This document shows positions 8,678 through 16,716 of a DNA stretch of 64,000 nucleotides, one piece after another. Numbering within the stretch: the stretch's first letter is position 1; the number at the start of each line of letters is the position of its first letter. A program made the translations under genes and the position numbers. Below the pieces are notes generated by a model. That model was given only the letters and a program-made list of their open reading frames with translations, did no database searches and was not told where the DNA came from. Source of the stretch: Phycisphaeraceae bacterium (GTDB taxonomy: Bacteria > Planctomycetota > Phycisphaerae > Phycisphaerales > UBA1924); the NCBI GenBank assembly GCA_020639135.1, contig JACKHE010000001.1, forward strand, positions 186,001-250,000, in the 5' to 3' direction.

Positions 8678-8723
8678 TCGGGGTGTCAATCTCGACCGGT
8701 TCAGGGAACCGGATTGTGATCGA

Positions 8724-9905
8724 TCAGTTGCCGGCGACCCAACCGAAGTTGCCGAGCAGAACACCGAGGTCGGCGGTGTTGGTCACGCCGTCCATGTTCA
8801 GATCGCCGTGGTCGAGGGCCTGCTGCATGACGGCGGTGTCGCCGCTGGAGCCGCCGCCGCCGTCGGTGTTGGTGTGAGGAACGGTGACGTACACCTTGAG
8901 GGTGTAGCAGCCGGCCTCGCCGTGTCCGGGCTTGGGCTCGGGGCACTCGACGGGAGCGCGGTTCTGAGCGTCGTACCAGGCGTCCTGCTGGGCGTCGTCG
9001 AGACCGTCGAAGTCGGAGTCGGCCTCGCCGGAGACAGCGACGTTGATCTCGCCGTTGACGTCGGCGACGGCGCACATCTTGGCGTAGCCGGCGACCGCGC
9101 CGCCCTCACCCTCGGTGAGGATCTGGGTGCAGCTCTTGTCGTACCAGCCGAGGCGGGCGTCGGTCGGGCGGCACTCGCAGTTGAGGCCGGCGATCTGCTC
9201 GATGCAGTAATCGCACAGGGGGACGAGGTTCGTCAGCTTGAAGAAGTCCACATCGCAGCGGACCTCGACGGAGCCGCACTGGTTGTCGATGTTGACATGA
9301 ACCTCGGTGGCTTCGGCGGGGATGGTGTAGTTGATGTGGAAGGCCTCGGCGCCGGTCTGGAACTCGTCCTCGTAAGACAGGACTTCGCCGACCGTCCCGC
9401 CCTGAGCGTTCCGGAAGTCAACGTACACGATGAAGCAGCCGAGCTGGCCGTGGGGGCCGTTCTGGAACAGACCGTTGAAGACGCCGTCGAGGCCGTCGGG
9501 ACGGCCGGTGACGCCGAGACGCAGGCTGCGGGTGCCGTCGCCGTTGTCGACGAAGCAGTCGGAGCCCCAGAGGCCGGAGGCCCAGCCGTTGCCGAGCTCG
9601 GAGCTGTTGTCATCAGAGTCGATGATGACGTTCTGCTTGTTGAAGCAGACGAGGTAGGTGTCGGGCTCGCAGTGCGGCGCGACGCGCTTCTCGAGCTCGC
9701 CGTTGATGTAGGTGCAATCGCCGGGGATCAGGATCTCCGTCCAGTCGAACGGGACGCAGTAATCCGGGGCATCGCAGTCATCGGGGCCGGTGGGAGTGGC
9801 GCCCGACTCGAAAGCGACGTAAACGCTGGTGCCAGCGTACGTCAGACCAGCGGCGGCGAACATACACGCGGCCGCACCGATTGTCCGCTTGTGGGACTTA
9901 CTCAT
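8724..9905 (-). CDS. Secreted Cys-rich dockerin-tagged protein, paralogue C
   Basis: A 393-residue family member with signal peptide (MSKSHKRTIGAAACMFAAAG), then TSVYVAFESGATPTG, the Cys block, the two beta-sandwich-like units and a tag ending LLGNFGWVAGN. It carries YDKSCTQILTEGEGGAVAG in the second unit and a TDGGGGSSG linker. Its N-terminus and tag are the most diverged of the four, so it is not a recent copy. Two GGGAGGAG motifs exactly 20 bases apart lie upstream of the ATG at 9905. Probably exported and abundant; no enzymatic motif is visible. Confidence 0.85.
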   Translation of the reverse strand: MSKSHKRTIGAAACMFAAAGLTYAGTSVYVAFESGATPTGPDDCDAPDYCVPFDWTEILIPGDCTYINGELEKRVAPHCEPDTYLVCFNKQNVIIDSDDNSSELGNGWASGLWGSDCFVDNGDGTRSLRLGVTGRPDGLDGVFNGLFQNGPHGQLGCFIVYVDFRNAQGGTVGEVLSYEDEFQTGAEAFHINYTIPAEATEVHVNIDNQCGSVEVRCDVDFFKLTNLVPLCDYCIEQIAGLNCECRPTDARLGWYDKSCTQILTEGEGGAVAGYAKMCAVADVNGEINVAVSGEADSDFDGLDDAQQDAWYDAQNRAPVECPEPKPGHGEAGCYTLKVYVTVPHTNTDGGGGSSGDTAVMQQALDHGDLNMDGVTNTADLGVLLGNFGWVAGN

Positions 9906-9911
9906 ACCAAT

Positions 9912-9939
9912 CTCCTCCCAAAAAAATGAGGCTCCTCCC
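9912..9939 (-). promoter_or_regulatory. Doubled Shine-Dalgarno motif of paralogue C
   Basis: GGGAGGAG occurs at 9912-9919 (proximal, six bases from the ATG) and again at 9932-9939. The repeat distance is 20 bases, the same as before paralogue D and before the CTERM gene at 40631. Confidence 0.6.
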
Positions 9940-10241
9940 AGAGGGCCGCGTCATACACCGAGCCGGCCCCACACACACCAGATAACATCCCAAGATGGGA
10001 CGTGAAGTTCAAGCGATTCTTCCCATAAATCCGGGAAAAATCGCCGATTACGACAGTTCTTATCGAAGGGTAATCGGTTGAGAGAAAACGGGGATATTCC
10101 CGGACGTGAAGCATGAATCGGCGTCGATGGGACACGCAAGGTCCGTTTTCCGGCACGCCCGATAACCATTTCGGCTCATCACGCCGTGTTGCGTCGCAAA
10201 GCGGGCAACTCTCTGCGATGTCTGGCTTTGCAAAAAAGCAA
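9940..10241. other. AT-richer intergenic region upstream of paralogue C
   Basis: This stretch is visibly richer in A and T than its surroundings (for example around 10015-10100). It should contain the promoter of paralogue C on the minus strand and the T-tract of terminator T4. No gene is supported in it. Confidence 0.4.
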
Positions 10242-10271
10242 CAGGGCGTGGCGCCGGAGCGCCACGCCCTG
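10242..10271 (-). terminator. Terminator T4 of secreted paralogue D
   Basis: Stem CAGGGCGTGGCGC / GCGCCACGCCCTG, loop CGGA, then TTGCTTTTTTG on the minus strand. Pair 10 is G-C (A-T in T1-T3) and pair 13 is C-G, again changed on both arms. Confidence 0.88.
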
Positions 10272-10318
10272 GGTGTTGCGTGTGTTCCTGATCCGCCTGT
10301 CGTAGGCGGTCGGCTGGG

Positions 10319-11488
10319 TCAGTTGCCGTTCCAGCCGAAGTTGCCGATCAGGATACCGAGGTCGGCGGTGTTGGTGACGCCGTCCATGTTCAGGTCGCCG
10401 TGGTCGAGGGCGTTCTGCATGAGAACCGCATCGCCGCTGGCGCCAGCGCCATCGTTGGAGCTGCCGCTGTGGGGAGCGGTGACGTACACCTTGAGGGTGT
10501 AGCAGCCGGCCTCACCGTGGCCGGGCTTGACCTCGGGGCACTCGATCGGGGCGCGGCCCTGAGCGTCGTACCAGGCGTCCTGCAGGTAGTCGTGCAGGCC
10601 GTCGAAGTCGGCGTCGTGCTCGCCGGAGACGGCGAGGTTGATCTCGCCGTTGGCGTCGGCGACGGCGCAGAGCTTGGCGTAGCCGGCGACGGCGCCGCCC
10701 TCACCCTCGGTGAGGATGAGCGTGCAGGACTTGTCGAACCAGCCGAGGCGGGCGTCGGTGGGGACGCACTCGCAGTTCAGGCCGCCGATCTGCTCGATGC
10801 AGTAATCGCAGAGGGGGACCAGGTTGACGAGCTTGAAGAAATCAACGTCGCAACGGACCTCGACGGTGCCGGTGGTGTTGTCGATGTTGACGTGGACGTC
10901 GGTCGCGGAGGCGGGGACGGCGTAGTTGATGTGGAACGCCTCGGCGCCGATGACGAACTCATCGACGTAGGTCTCCTCGGCAACGGTCGCGCCCTGCGAG
11001 TTGCGGAAGTCCACGTGGACGGTGAAGCCGCCGAGCTGGCCGTGGGGACCGTTCTGGAAGAGGCCGTTGAAGACGCCGTCGAGGCCGTCGGGACGGCCGG
11101 TGACGCCGAGACGCAGGCTGCGGGTGCCGTCGCCGTTATCGACGAAGCACTGGCTGCCCCAGAAGCCGGAGGCCCAGCCGTTGCCGTACTCGGAGCTGTT
11201 GTCATCGGAGTCAATGATGTTGTTCAGCTTGTCGAAGCACACCATGTAGGTGTCGGGCTCGCAGTAGCGGGCCTCGCGCTTCTCGAGGTCGCCGTTGATG
11301 TACGTGCAGTCGCCGGGAATGACGACCTCGGTCCAATCAAAGGGGACGCAGTAATCCGGGGCATCGCAGTCGTAGTGGCCGGTCGGGACCGCACCGGTCT
11401 CGAACGTCACGTAGAGGCTGCTGCCGGAGGCGAGGGCCAGGCCCGCCGTGGCGCCAAACAGAGCGGCAATGCCGATTGCCTTTTTCAT
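10319..11488 (-). CDS. Secreted Cys-rich dockerin-tagged protein, paralogue D
   Basis: A 389-residue family member. The start is placed at 11488 (MKKAIGIAALFGATAGLALA, a typical signal peptide with GGAGGAAG upstream), not at an earlier in-frame codon that would add an Arg-rich non-coding stretch. The domain order matches A-C; the tag ends ILIGNFGWNGN and is identical to that of B, as is the GAGASGDAVLMQNALDHGD linker. Block-wise sharing (the tag region matches B, the second unit matches C) hints at gene conversion among the copies. It is first in chromosomal transcription order, downstream of nadE. Function unknown. Confidence 0.85.
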   Translation of the reverse strand: MKKAIGIAALFGATAGLALASGSSLYVTFETGAVPTGHYDCDAPDYCVPFDWTEVVIPGDCTYINGDLEKREARYCEPDTYMVCFDKLNNIIDSDDNSSEYGNGWASGFWGSQCFVDNGDGTRSLRLGVTGRPDGLDGVFNGLFQNGPHGQLGGFTVHVDFRNSQGATVAEETYVDEFVIGAEAFHINYAVPASATDVHVNIDNTTGTVEVRCDVDFFKLVNLVPLCDYCIEQIGGLNCECVPTDARLGWFDKSCTLILTEGEGGAVAGYAKLCAVADANGEINLAVSGEHDADFDGLHDYLQDAWYDAQGRAPIECPEVKPGHGEAGCYTLKVYVTAPHSGSSNDGAGASGDAVLMQNALDHGDLNMDGVTNTADLGILIGNFGWNGN

Positions 11489-11495
11489 AACTATC

Positions 11496-11523
11496 TTCCT
11501 CCCAAAAACTTGGAGCTCCTCCC
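11496..11523 (-). promoter_or_regulatory. Doubled Shine-Dalgarno motif of paralogue D
   Basis: GGGAGGAA at 11496-11503 and GGGAGGAG at 11516-11523, 20 bases apart. The distal copy matches the single motif of paralogues A and B together with its flank CTCTGGGAGGAG. Confidence 0.6.
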
Positions 11524-11877
11524 AGAGGGCTGCCGAACACCGGCCAGCCCCACACACATCACCTAACCTCGCGACCAGTCGCACCCTGTTCAACCCCTTT
11601 GCGACACAAAAAACGCGCGCTGCGGACAACCCGATCAATCGACCTGGATCGCATAACCAGACCGCTCCGGTAATCCCTGTTGGGACACGCCAGCGGCGGA
11701 TGATCCGGTTGCGCCGGCGGCGCGCCCGGACCTTGCCGCTCATGCGGGCTGCAACGAAAAAAAAAGTGATTGTGCGGCCTGATCCGGTGTGTTCCCGGAC
11801 GGTGCGCACGGCGCCTACGCCGCGAGGAATAACGGATTGCCGAAACGGACATGCCAACCCGGTGATGTGATCAGGGG
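11524..11877. other. Intergenic region between nadE and paralogue D
   Basis: About 350 bases with no supportable gene. It includes a run of nine A (11757-11765), read as T on the minus strand, which could belong to a nadE terminator, although no strong stem was found beside it. The promoter of paralogue D must lie here. Confidence 0.35.
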
Positions 11878-13605
11878 CTATGGGGCGTGGCGCCAGCGCT
11901 GCGCCATGGGCATTCTCCGCCCGGGTCCGAACGCGACGGCGCTGACCTTCAGACCCAGCGCCGCCTGGCGACGCTTGTACTCGTTGCGGTCGATCAGGGC
12001 GACGAGCATGCGGACGGTCTCCTCGGGGATCGTGGTCTGGGCGACGATCGTCCCGATGTCCTGCCTGGCGCCGACGTAGCGGCCTACGACCTCGTCCACG
12101 GTGTCATAAGGCGGGAGCGAGTCCTGGTCGGTCTGGTCGGGCCTGAGCTCGGCGCTGGGGGGTTTGGTGATGGTGTCGCGGGGGATGACGTCCCGGGGGA
12201 GTCCGGTGCGTCCGGGGTTCTCGTTGATCCACCGCGCGACGCCGTACACCTGCGCCTTGGTCAGGTCCGAGAGTACGGCCAGACCCCCGTTCATATCGCC
12301 GTAGAGGGTGCAGTAGCCGACGGCGAGCTCGCTCTTGTTGCCGGTGGTCAGGAGCAGGGCGTTGAGCTTGTTGGCGAACGCCATCAGGATCAGCCCCCGG
12401 AGTCTGGCCTGGACATTCTCGTCGGTGACTCCGGGTGATTCGTCGGCGCCGATCTCCCGGAACAGCGGGCGGAGCAACTGCTCCGACTGGGTGTGCATGG
12501 GATCGATGGGCGCGGTGAGCATGGTGATGCCGGCGGCCTGCGCGAGGCGATCGGCGTCGGTGACGGAGCCCTCGGAGGAGTGCCGGCCGGGCATGGCCAG
12601 GCACAGGACGTGTTCGGCGCCGATGGCGCTTGCCGCGATGCAGGCGGTGACGGCGGAATCGATCCCGCCGCTGAGCCCGATCACGACGCGTCCGAACCCG
12701 GTCTTGCGCAGGTAGTCGCGAACGCCGACGACCAGCGCGCGGAAGAGGAGCTCCTCGGGCGGCGGAGCCTGCACCGGCGGCACGGCCGGGTGGTCCGCCC
12801 AACGCGCGGGATCGTCCGGCGATTCGAAGATCAGGAGCCGATCCTCGAACGCTTCGGACCGCGCGATCGTGCGCACACCGCCGGGCGAGCGCGGATCGGG
12901 AACGATGGCCGAGCAGCGGCCGTCGAAGATGAGGTCGTCCTGCCCGCCGGATTGGTTGATCGAGACGAGCGGGACGGACTGCTCGCGGACGTGGCGTTCG
13001 AGGATGGCGTCCTGCTGGTGCGCCTTGGCGAGCACGAACGGGCTGGCGGAGGGGATGACGAGCAGCCGCGCCCCCGCGGCGACGGTCCCGGCGACGGGGC
13101 AGGCGGATTCCTTGTAGCGCTGTGGCACGCCGGCGTCTCCGCCGCGCCAGATGTCCTCGCACACGAGCAGCCCCACGCGCACGCCGGCGACGTCGATGCA
13201 AACCGGCGACTCGCCCGGGACGAAGTAGCGCGCCTCGTCGAAGACGTCGTAGGTGGGCAGCAGGCGCTTGTCGTAGTGCGCGACGATCCCGCCGTCGCGC
13301 AGCGCGAAGAGGCAGTTGGCGACGCCCGACGCGACGGGCCGGCCCTCGATCCTGCGGGGCGCTCCGACGATGACGGTCATGCCGTCGCAGCGCTGCGCCA
13401 GCCGTCGGATGCGGTTCATTGCGGCGTCGATGAAGCTCTCGTAGAGCACGAGGTCGCGCGGGGGATAGCCGACGACGGAGAGCTCCGGGGTCAGGAGCAG
13501 GTCGGCGCCCTGCGCGCGGGCGTCGTCGATGGCGCGCTCGATCAGGCTCGTGTTGCCGTCGAGATCGCCGACCGTCGGGTTCAGTGGCGCCAGGGCGATT
13601 CGCAC
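11878..13605 (-). CDS. nadE: Glutamine-dependent NAD(+) synthetase
   Basis: About 575 residues. The enzyme amidates nicotinic acid adenine dinucleotide to NAD using glutamine, the last step of NAD synthesis. The N-terminal nitrilase-type glutaminase has its triad in LLTPELS (Glu ~41), YDKRLLP (Lys ~113) and LVCEDIW (Cys ~149). The C-terminal ATP-pyrophosphatase domain has LSGGIDSA (~312) and GNKSELAVGYCTLYGD. I choose the GTG at 13605 (VRIALAPLNPTVGDL), because the family normally begins MRIALAQLNPTVGD and a TATCAT box lies eight bases upstream; an ATG at 13629 would add eight residues. Monocistronic. Confidence 0.93.
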   Translation of the reverse strand: MRIALAPLNPTVGDLDGNTSLIERAIDDARAQGADLLLTPELSVVGYPPRDLVLYESFIDAAMNRIRRLAQRCDGMTVIVGAPRRIEGRPVASGVANCLFALRDGGIVAHYDKRLLPTYDVFDEARYFVPGESPVCIDVAGVRVGLLVCEDIWRGGDAGVPQRYKESACPVAGTVAAGARLLVIPSASPFVLAKAHQQDAILERHVREQSVPLVSINQSGGQDDLIFDGRCSAIVPDPRSPGGVRTIARSEAFEDRLLIFESPDDPARWADHPAVPPVQAPPPEELLFRALVVGVRDYLRKTGFGRVVIGLSGGIDSAVTACIAASAIGAEHVLCLAMPGRHSSEGSVTDADRLAQAAGITMLTAPIDPMHTQSEQLLRPLFREIGADESPGVTDENVQARLRGLILMAFANKLNALLLTTGNKSELAVGYCTLYGDMNGGLAVLSDLTKAQVYGVARWINENPGRTGLPRDVIPRDTITKPPSAELRPDQTDQDSLPPYDTVDEVVGRYVGARQDIGTIVAQTTIPEETVRMLVALIDRNEYKRRQAALGLKVSAVAFGPGRRMPMAQRWRHAP

Positions 13606-13613
13606 AGGTCGCG

Positions 13614-13619
13614 ATGATA
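13614..13619 (-). promoter_or_regulatory. Leaderless-type -10 box of nadE
   Basis: TATCAT ends eight bases before the GTG at 13605; there is no Shine-Dalgarno between them. It decides the start codon choice. Confidence 0.45.
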
Positions 13620-13676
13620 GGTTTACCATGGGCCGGGCGAGACCGTACCGCGAGCGACAAGCCCACGAGTGACACG

Positions 13677-14705
13677 ATGGAGCCCAGCATGCACGGGACC
13701 CGGAACCGAATGAACCTGCTCCTTCCGATCCTGCTCTCGGCGTTGCTCCTGTCGCCGGCGGCTTCAGGGCAGCCGCCGCTGGCGCCGGGCGAGCCGCAGG
13801 CGCCGCTGGAGCAGCCGGTCGATGTCGCGGTGGTGATCCGCGAGGGCGACGCGTGGACGTACCACTTCGGGCTCAACCAGATCATCGCGTTGCAGCGGCA
13901 GACGGAGGGCCGGCAGAACGACGGCCCTGAGCAGACCACGCGGCTCATCCAGAACGCGACGGTCGCGCTGCGCGTGGTGTCGATCGACGAGGGCTCGGGG
14001 ACCGCGACGATTGAGGCGCGGTTCGAGCGGCTGCTGGTCGTGGGCGCCGTTGATGATCGGCAGTGGGAGTTCCGCTGGAGCGCGGGCGACGCGGGGAACG
14101 CGACGACGACGGCGACGGAGCGGATGTTGACGGCGCTGGCGGGATCTAAGCTGACCGCGCGGGTCGGCGCGGGGGGCGATGTCCGCGGGGTGGTCGGGTA
14201 CGACGCGGTGATCGGCGCGATCGAGGCCGAGCCCGAAGCGGATGTCTCGATGCTGGGGCTGTTCGCGCAATCTGCGGTCGGATCGACGCTCGAACTGATC
14301 TGGCGTCCGGGGAACATCGCCGGCGCCTCGCGCAACATCGGCGACGGCTGGACCGCCCGGCGCAAGGCCTCGCTGGGCCAGGTCGGTGCGGTGGAGATCG
14401 ACACGTCGCACCGGGTGGACCGGATCGAGGACGGTGTCCTGAAGGCGAGCGGCGAGGTGTCCATGACGCTGGCCCCACCGAGCGAGACGGCGGGCGCCGG
14501 GATTCCGGCGGTGGACATCCTGCACGAGGACGGCAGGGCCCGGATCGCCTGGGACCTGTCCCGGGGGTGCTCGGCCTCAGCGAGCGAACGGCTCGATCTG
14601 GGGGCCTTGTGGACGCTGGGACACGTCAACCTCGGGATGACGATGCGGACAGAGCGATCGGCGGCCCTGGACATTCCCCCGAAAGGGACGAAGAAGCCGG
14701 AATAA
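13677..14705 (+). CDS. Exported protein of unknown function
   Basis: About 342 residues. A hydrophobic signal sequence (NRMNLLLPILLSALLLSPAA) is followed by a Pro-rich linker and a ~300-residue beta-rich domain (WTYHFGLNQIIALQRQTEG, ATVALRVVSIDEGSGTATIEA, then repeated strands with Gly-Asp turns). This resembles the DUF6263 type of secreted proteins, but that is a weak impression. No catalytic motif or lipobox is seen. Starts at 13677, 13689 and 13710 are all in frame; 13689 has GGAG six bases upstream and 13677 is simply the first plausible one. It is transcribed divergently from nadE. Confidence 0.65.
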   Translation: MEPSMHGTRNRMNLLLPILLSALLLSPAASGQPPLAPGEPQAPLEQPVDVAVVIREGDAWTYHFGLNQIIALQRQTEGRQNDGPEQTTRLIQNATVALRVVSIDEGSGTATIEARFERLLVVGAVDDRQWEFRWSAGDAGNATTTATERMLTALAGSKLTARVGAGGDVRGVVGYDAVIGAIEAEPEADVSMLGLFAQSAVGSTLELIWRPGNIAGASRNIGDGWTARRKASLGQVGAVEIDTSHRVDRIEDGVLKASGEVSMTLAPPSETAGAGIPAVDILHEDGRARIAWDLSRGCSASASERLDLGALWTLGHVNLGMTMRTERSAALDIPPKGTKKPE

Positions 14706-14747
14706 TGCCGTTGCGGGGAATGCCGACAGCGGCGCTCTTTTCGGATG

Positions 14748-14770
14748 TCCGGGGCGGAGAAAGCCCCGGA
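14748..14770 (+). terminator. Possible terminator or hairpin after the exported protein gene
   Basis: TCCGGGGC (14748-14755) pairs with GCCCCGGA (14763-14770) across a seven-base loop. There is no immediate T-run, so it may be a regulatory hairpin instead. Confidence 0.3.
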
Positions 14771-14978
14771 ACTCAGGGTTTCCACTTGCTTTTCAGCCCG
14801 AGGGAGGCCATTCTGGCGTGGAGTCTGTGTGCCCACTCGGGATGGTGGATAATCCAGTTGGGCCCCAGCGGTGCACAGACCATATTTCTACTTGGACCCG
14901 ATCCGGCGCGTGGTGAGTCGCTGCGCATTAGCCGATTGGTGTTGACCGCTGGGACCGTTTATCGCGAGGAAGAGCAAC

Positions 14979-16637
14979 ATGAAGATGAAGACGACAGCTA
15001 TCGCCGCCGCCCTTTGCGCCGGTTTGGCGACGACGGCGTTTGCCGCCTCGGACGCCCTGCGTCCGATCGACCCGACGACGAGGGGCCGGATGGAGATTGT
15101 CGAGTCTCTGACCCGCCTGGCGGAGAACGACCCGACCGACGCGACGATCCGGATGAAGCTCGCTCTCGCGCTCGACAGCGTCGGGCTGCACGAGGAGGCG
15201 GCGTGGTGGCGTGAGGACGCCATGCACATCAACCCGGAGATCGCCAACAACGGCGTTCTGGAGTCCGGCCCGGATGTCCCGCTGCACGATCTGATCGCCC
15301 GCGGCGCCGGCATCGGCTCGGTGTGCAACCAACCGATCGGCCCGGACGTGATCGTCGGCAACCTCCACGACCTGCGTCGCTGGGGCACGGTCGGCGGCCA
15401 GACCTCGTACTCCGTCGGCACGACCTCGTGCAACATCGGCGATGAGTGGCTGGACTGGCTCGACAACAACGTCAACCACCCGGTCATCGCCCAGGACATG
15501 TTCAAGTATGAGCCCTTCTCGGTCGGCAACAGCAACGGCCGGTTCAAGCAGCTCGGCCAGTCCTGGCTGAAGCACGGCTTCTTCGCCCTGTCCAACAACA
15601 TCTGCTGCCCGAGCTGCTCGAGCACCAACGGCACCCACCTGGGCGTCGGTTGCGCCGACCCGTACGGCGCGTCGCTCAACGGCTCGTTCTCGGAGCTGGG
15701 CCCCCGCTCGGAGGTCAACGGCGCCACAGGGTTCTTCTATCAGTACCCCCACTCGAGCCCCAGCGGCGACACGACCCTCCGGGGCCGCATCATCGTTGAC
15801 AACACCGAGCTCGATCAGGCGAACGCGCTCAACGCGGACTCGCTGTACGTCGTTGACGGCCTGTACATCGCCAAGGACGACGCGCTCGAGGGCAACGACA
15901 ACAACAACTCCTCGTACCGCACGATCAACGTGAGCTCGTCCGGCACGACCCACAACATCAGCTTCCTCGGCTCCACGCAGCGCGAGGCCTGTGCGATCCA
16001 GCACTGGGCGGAGGTCGAGGCCGGCGTCACGAACCGGTTCGTCGATGTCGCCGGCGACGGCCGTTACATCGTCGCGTACCATGCCACCGACAACGGCAAC
16101 GGCACCTGGCACTACGAGTACGCGGTGTACAACCTGAACTCCGAGGACGCCGCGGTGACCTTCTCGGTGCCCTGCGACTCCAGCGTCAACGTCTCCAACA
16201 TCAGCTTCCACGACGTGGACTCCCACTCCGGCGAGCCCTACGACAACACCGACTGGTCCGGCTCGCACAGCTCCAACAACGTGACCTGGAGCGCCCCGGG
16301 CTTCTCCCCGAGCGCGGACCGCAACGCGATCCGCTGGGGCACCCTCTACAACTTCGGCTTCGACGCCGACACCGAGCCGCAGAACGTCAGCATGAACCTT
16401 GGTCAGCTCAGCGGCGGCTCCACCCCGTCGTTCACCGTCTCCGCCCCGATGGACGGCGCCCCGCCGTGCCTGGGCGATATCAACGGCGACGGCGTCATCG
16501 ACACCGCCGACCTGGGCATCCTGCTCGGTGACTTCGGCGCCCACGGCGTCCTGCCCACCGATCTCAACGGCGACAACACCGTTGACACCGCGGACCTGGG
16601 CATCCTGCTGGGCATCTTCAACACGGTCTGCCCGTGA
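14979..16637 (+). CDS. Large secreted protein with two-loop dockerin-like tail
   Basis: A 552-residue exported protein. The signal peptide is MKMKTTAIAAALCAGLATTA. A short helical TPR-like segment follows (residues ~35-75), then a long domain with VGNLHDLRRWGTVGGQTSYS, GQSWLKHGFFAL, a Cys cluster (NNICCPSCSSTN), LGVGCADPYGASLNG and LGPRSEVNGATG. These look like a family of secreted planctomycete proteins of unknown function. The C-terminus has two Ca-binding-type loops (DINGDGVIDTADLGILLGDF and DLNGDNTVDTADLGILLGIF), a complete dockerin-like pair, whereas the four paralogues have one. GAGGAAGAG lies upstream of the ATG. Its own terminator follows, so it is a single-gene unit. Confidence 0.8.
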   Translation: MKMKTTAIAAALCAGLATTAFAASDALRPIDPTTRGRMEIVESLTRLAENDPTDATIRMKLALALDSVGLHEEAAWWREDAMHINPEIANNGVLESGPDVPLHDLIARGAGIGSVCNQPIGPDVIVGNLHDLRRWGTVGGQTSYSVGTTSCNIGDEWLDWLDNNVNHPVIAQDMFKYEPFSVGNSNGRFKQLGQSWLKHGFFALSNNICCPSCSSTNGTHLGVGCADPYGASLNGSFSELGPRSEVNGATGFFYQYPHSSPSGDTTLRGRIIVDNTELDQANALNADSLYVVDGLYIAKDDALEGNDNNNSSYRTINVSSSGTTHNISFLGSTQREACAIQHWAEVEAGVTNRFVDVAGDGRYIVAYHATDNGNGTWHYEYAVYNLNSEDAAVTFSVPCDSSVNVSNISFHDVDSHSGEPYDNTDWSGSHSSNNVTWSAPGFSPSADRNAIRWGTLYNFGFDADTEPQNVSMNLGQLSGGSTPSFTVSAPMDGAPPCLGDINGDGVIDTADLGILLGDFGAHGVLPTDLNGDNTVDTADLGILLGIFNTVCP

Positions 16638-16662
16638 TTGAATCGGTCTGATAGCTCTTTCA

Positions 16663-16693
16663 AAGGCCCGGTCCATGCGGACCGGGCCTTTTT
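16663..16693 (+). terminator. Rho-independent terminator after the large secreted protein
   Basis: AAGGCCCGGTCC (16663-16674), loop ATGC, GGACCGGGCCTT (16679-16690), then T to 16693: a perfect 12-bp stem with a T-tail on the plus strand. Confidence 0.92.
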
Positions 16694-16716
16694 CATGCGC
16701 ACGGATCGGCCACGGC

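Noticed and set aside
5735..10271. The repeated CAGGGCGTG hairpins as a CRISPR or transposon repeat
   Set aside because: They are ~1.5 kb apart, each at the end of a gene and followed by T on that gene's strand, so they are terminators.
10113..10502. A plus-strand small gene starting MNRRRWDTQG
   Set aside because: Its second half is antisense to the conserved dockerin-like tail of paralogue D and its first half spans terminator T4.
5829..11488. Assembly artefact creating four copies
   Set aside because: The copies differ throughout in coding sequence, linkers, leaders and terminators with compensated changes, which a misassembly would not produce.
5910..11566. Plus-strand Val/Gly-rich frames opposite each of the four secreted paralogues
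   Set aside because: They repeat because the genes repeat. They lack start signals, and conserved Cys patterns, signal peptides and terminators all favour the minus strand.
12104..14836. A ~900-codon minus-strand frame over nadE and its divergent neighbour
   Set aside because: Its translation is low-complexity Arg/Pro/Ser sequence; the other frames encode clear NadE and an exported protein.
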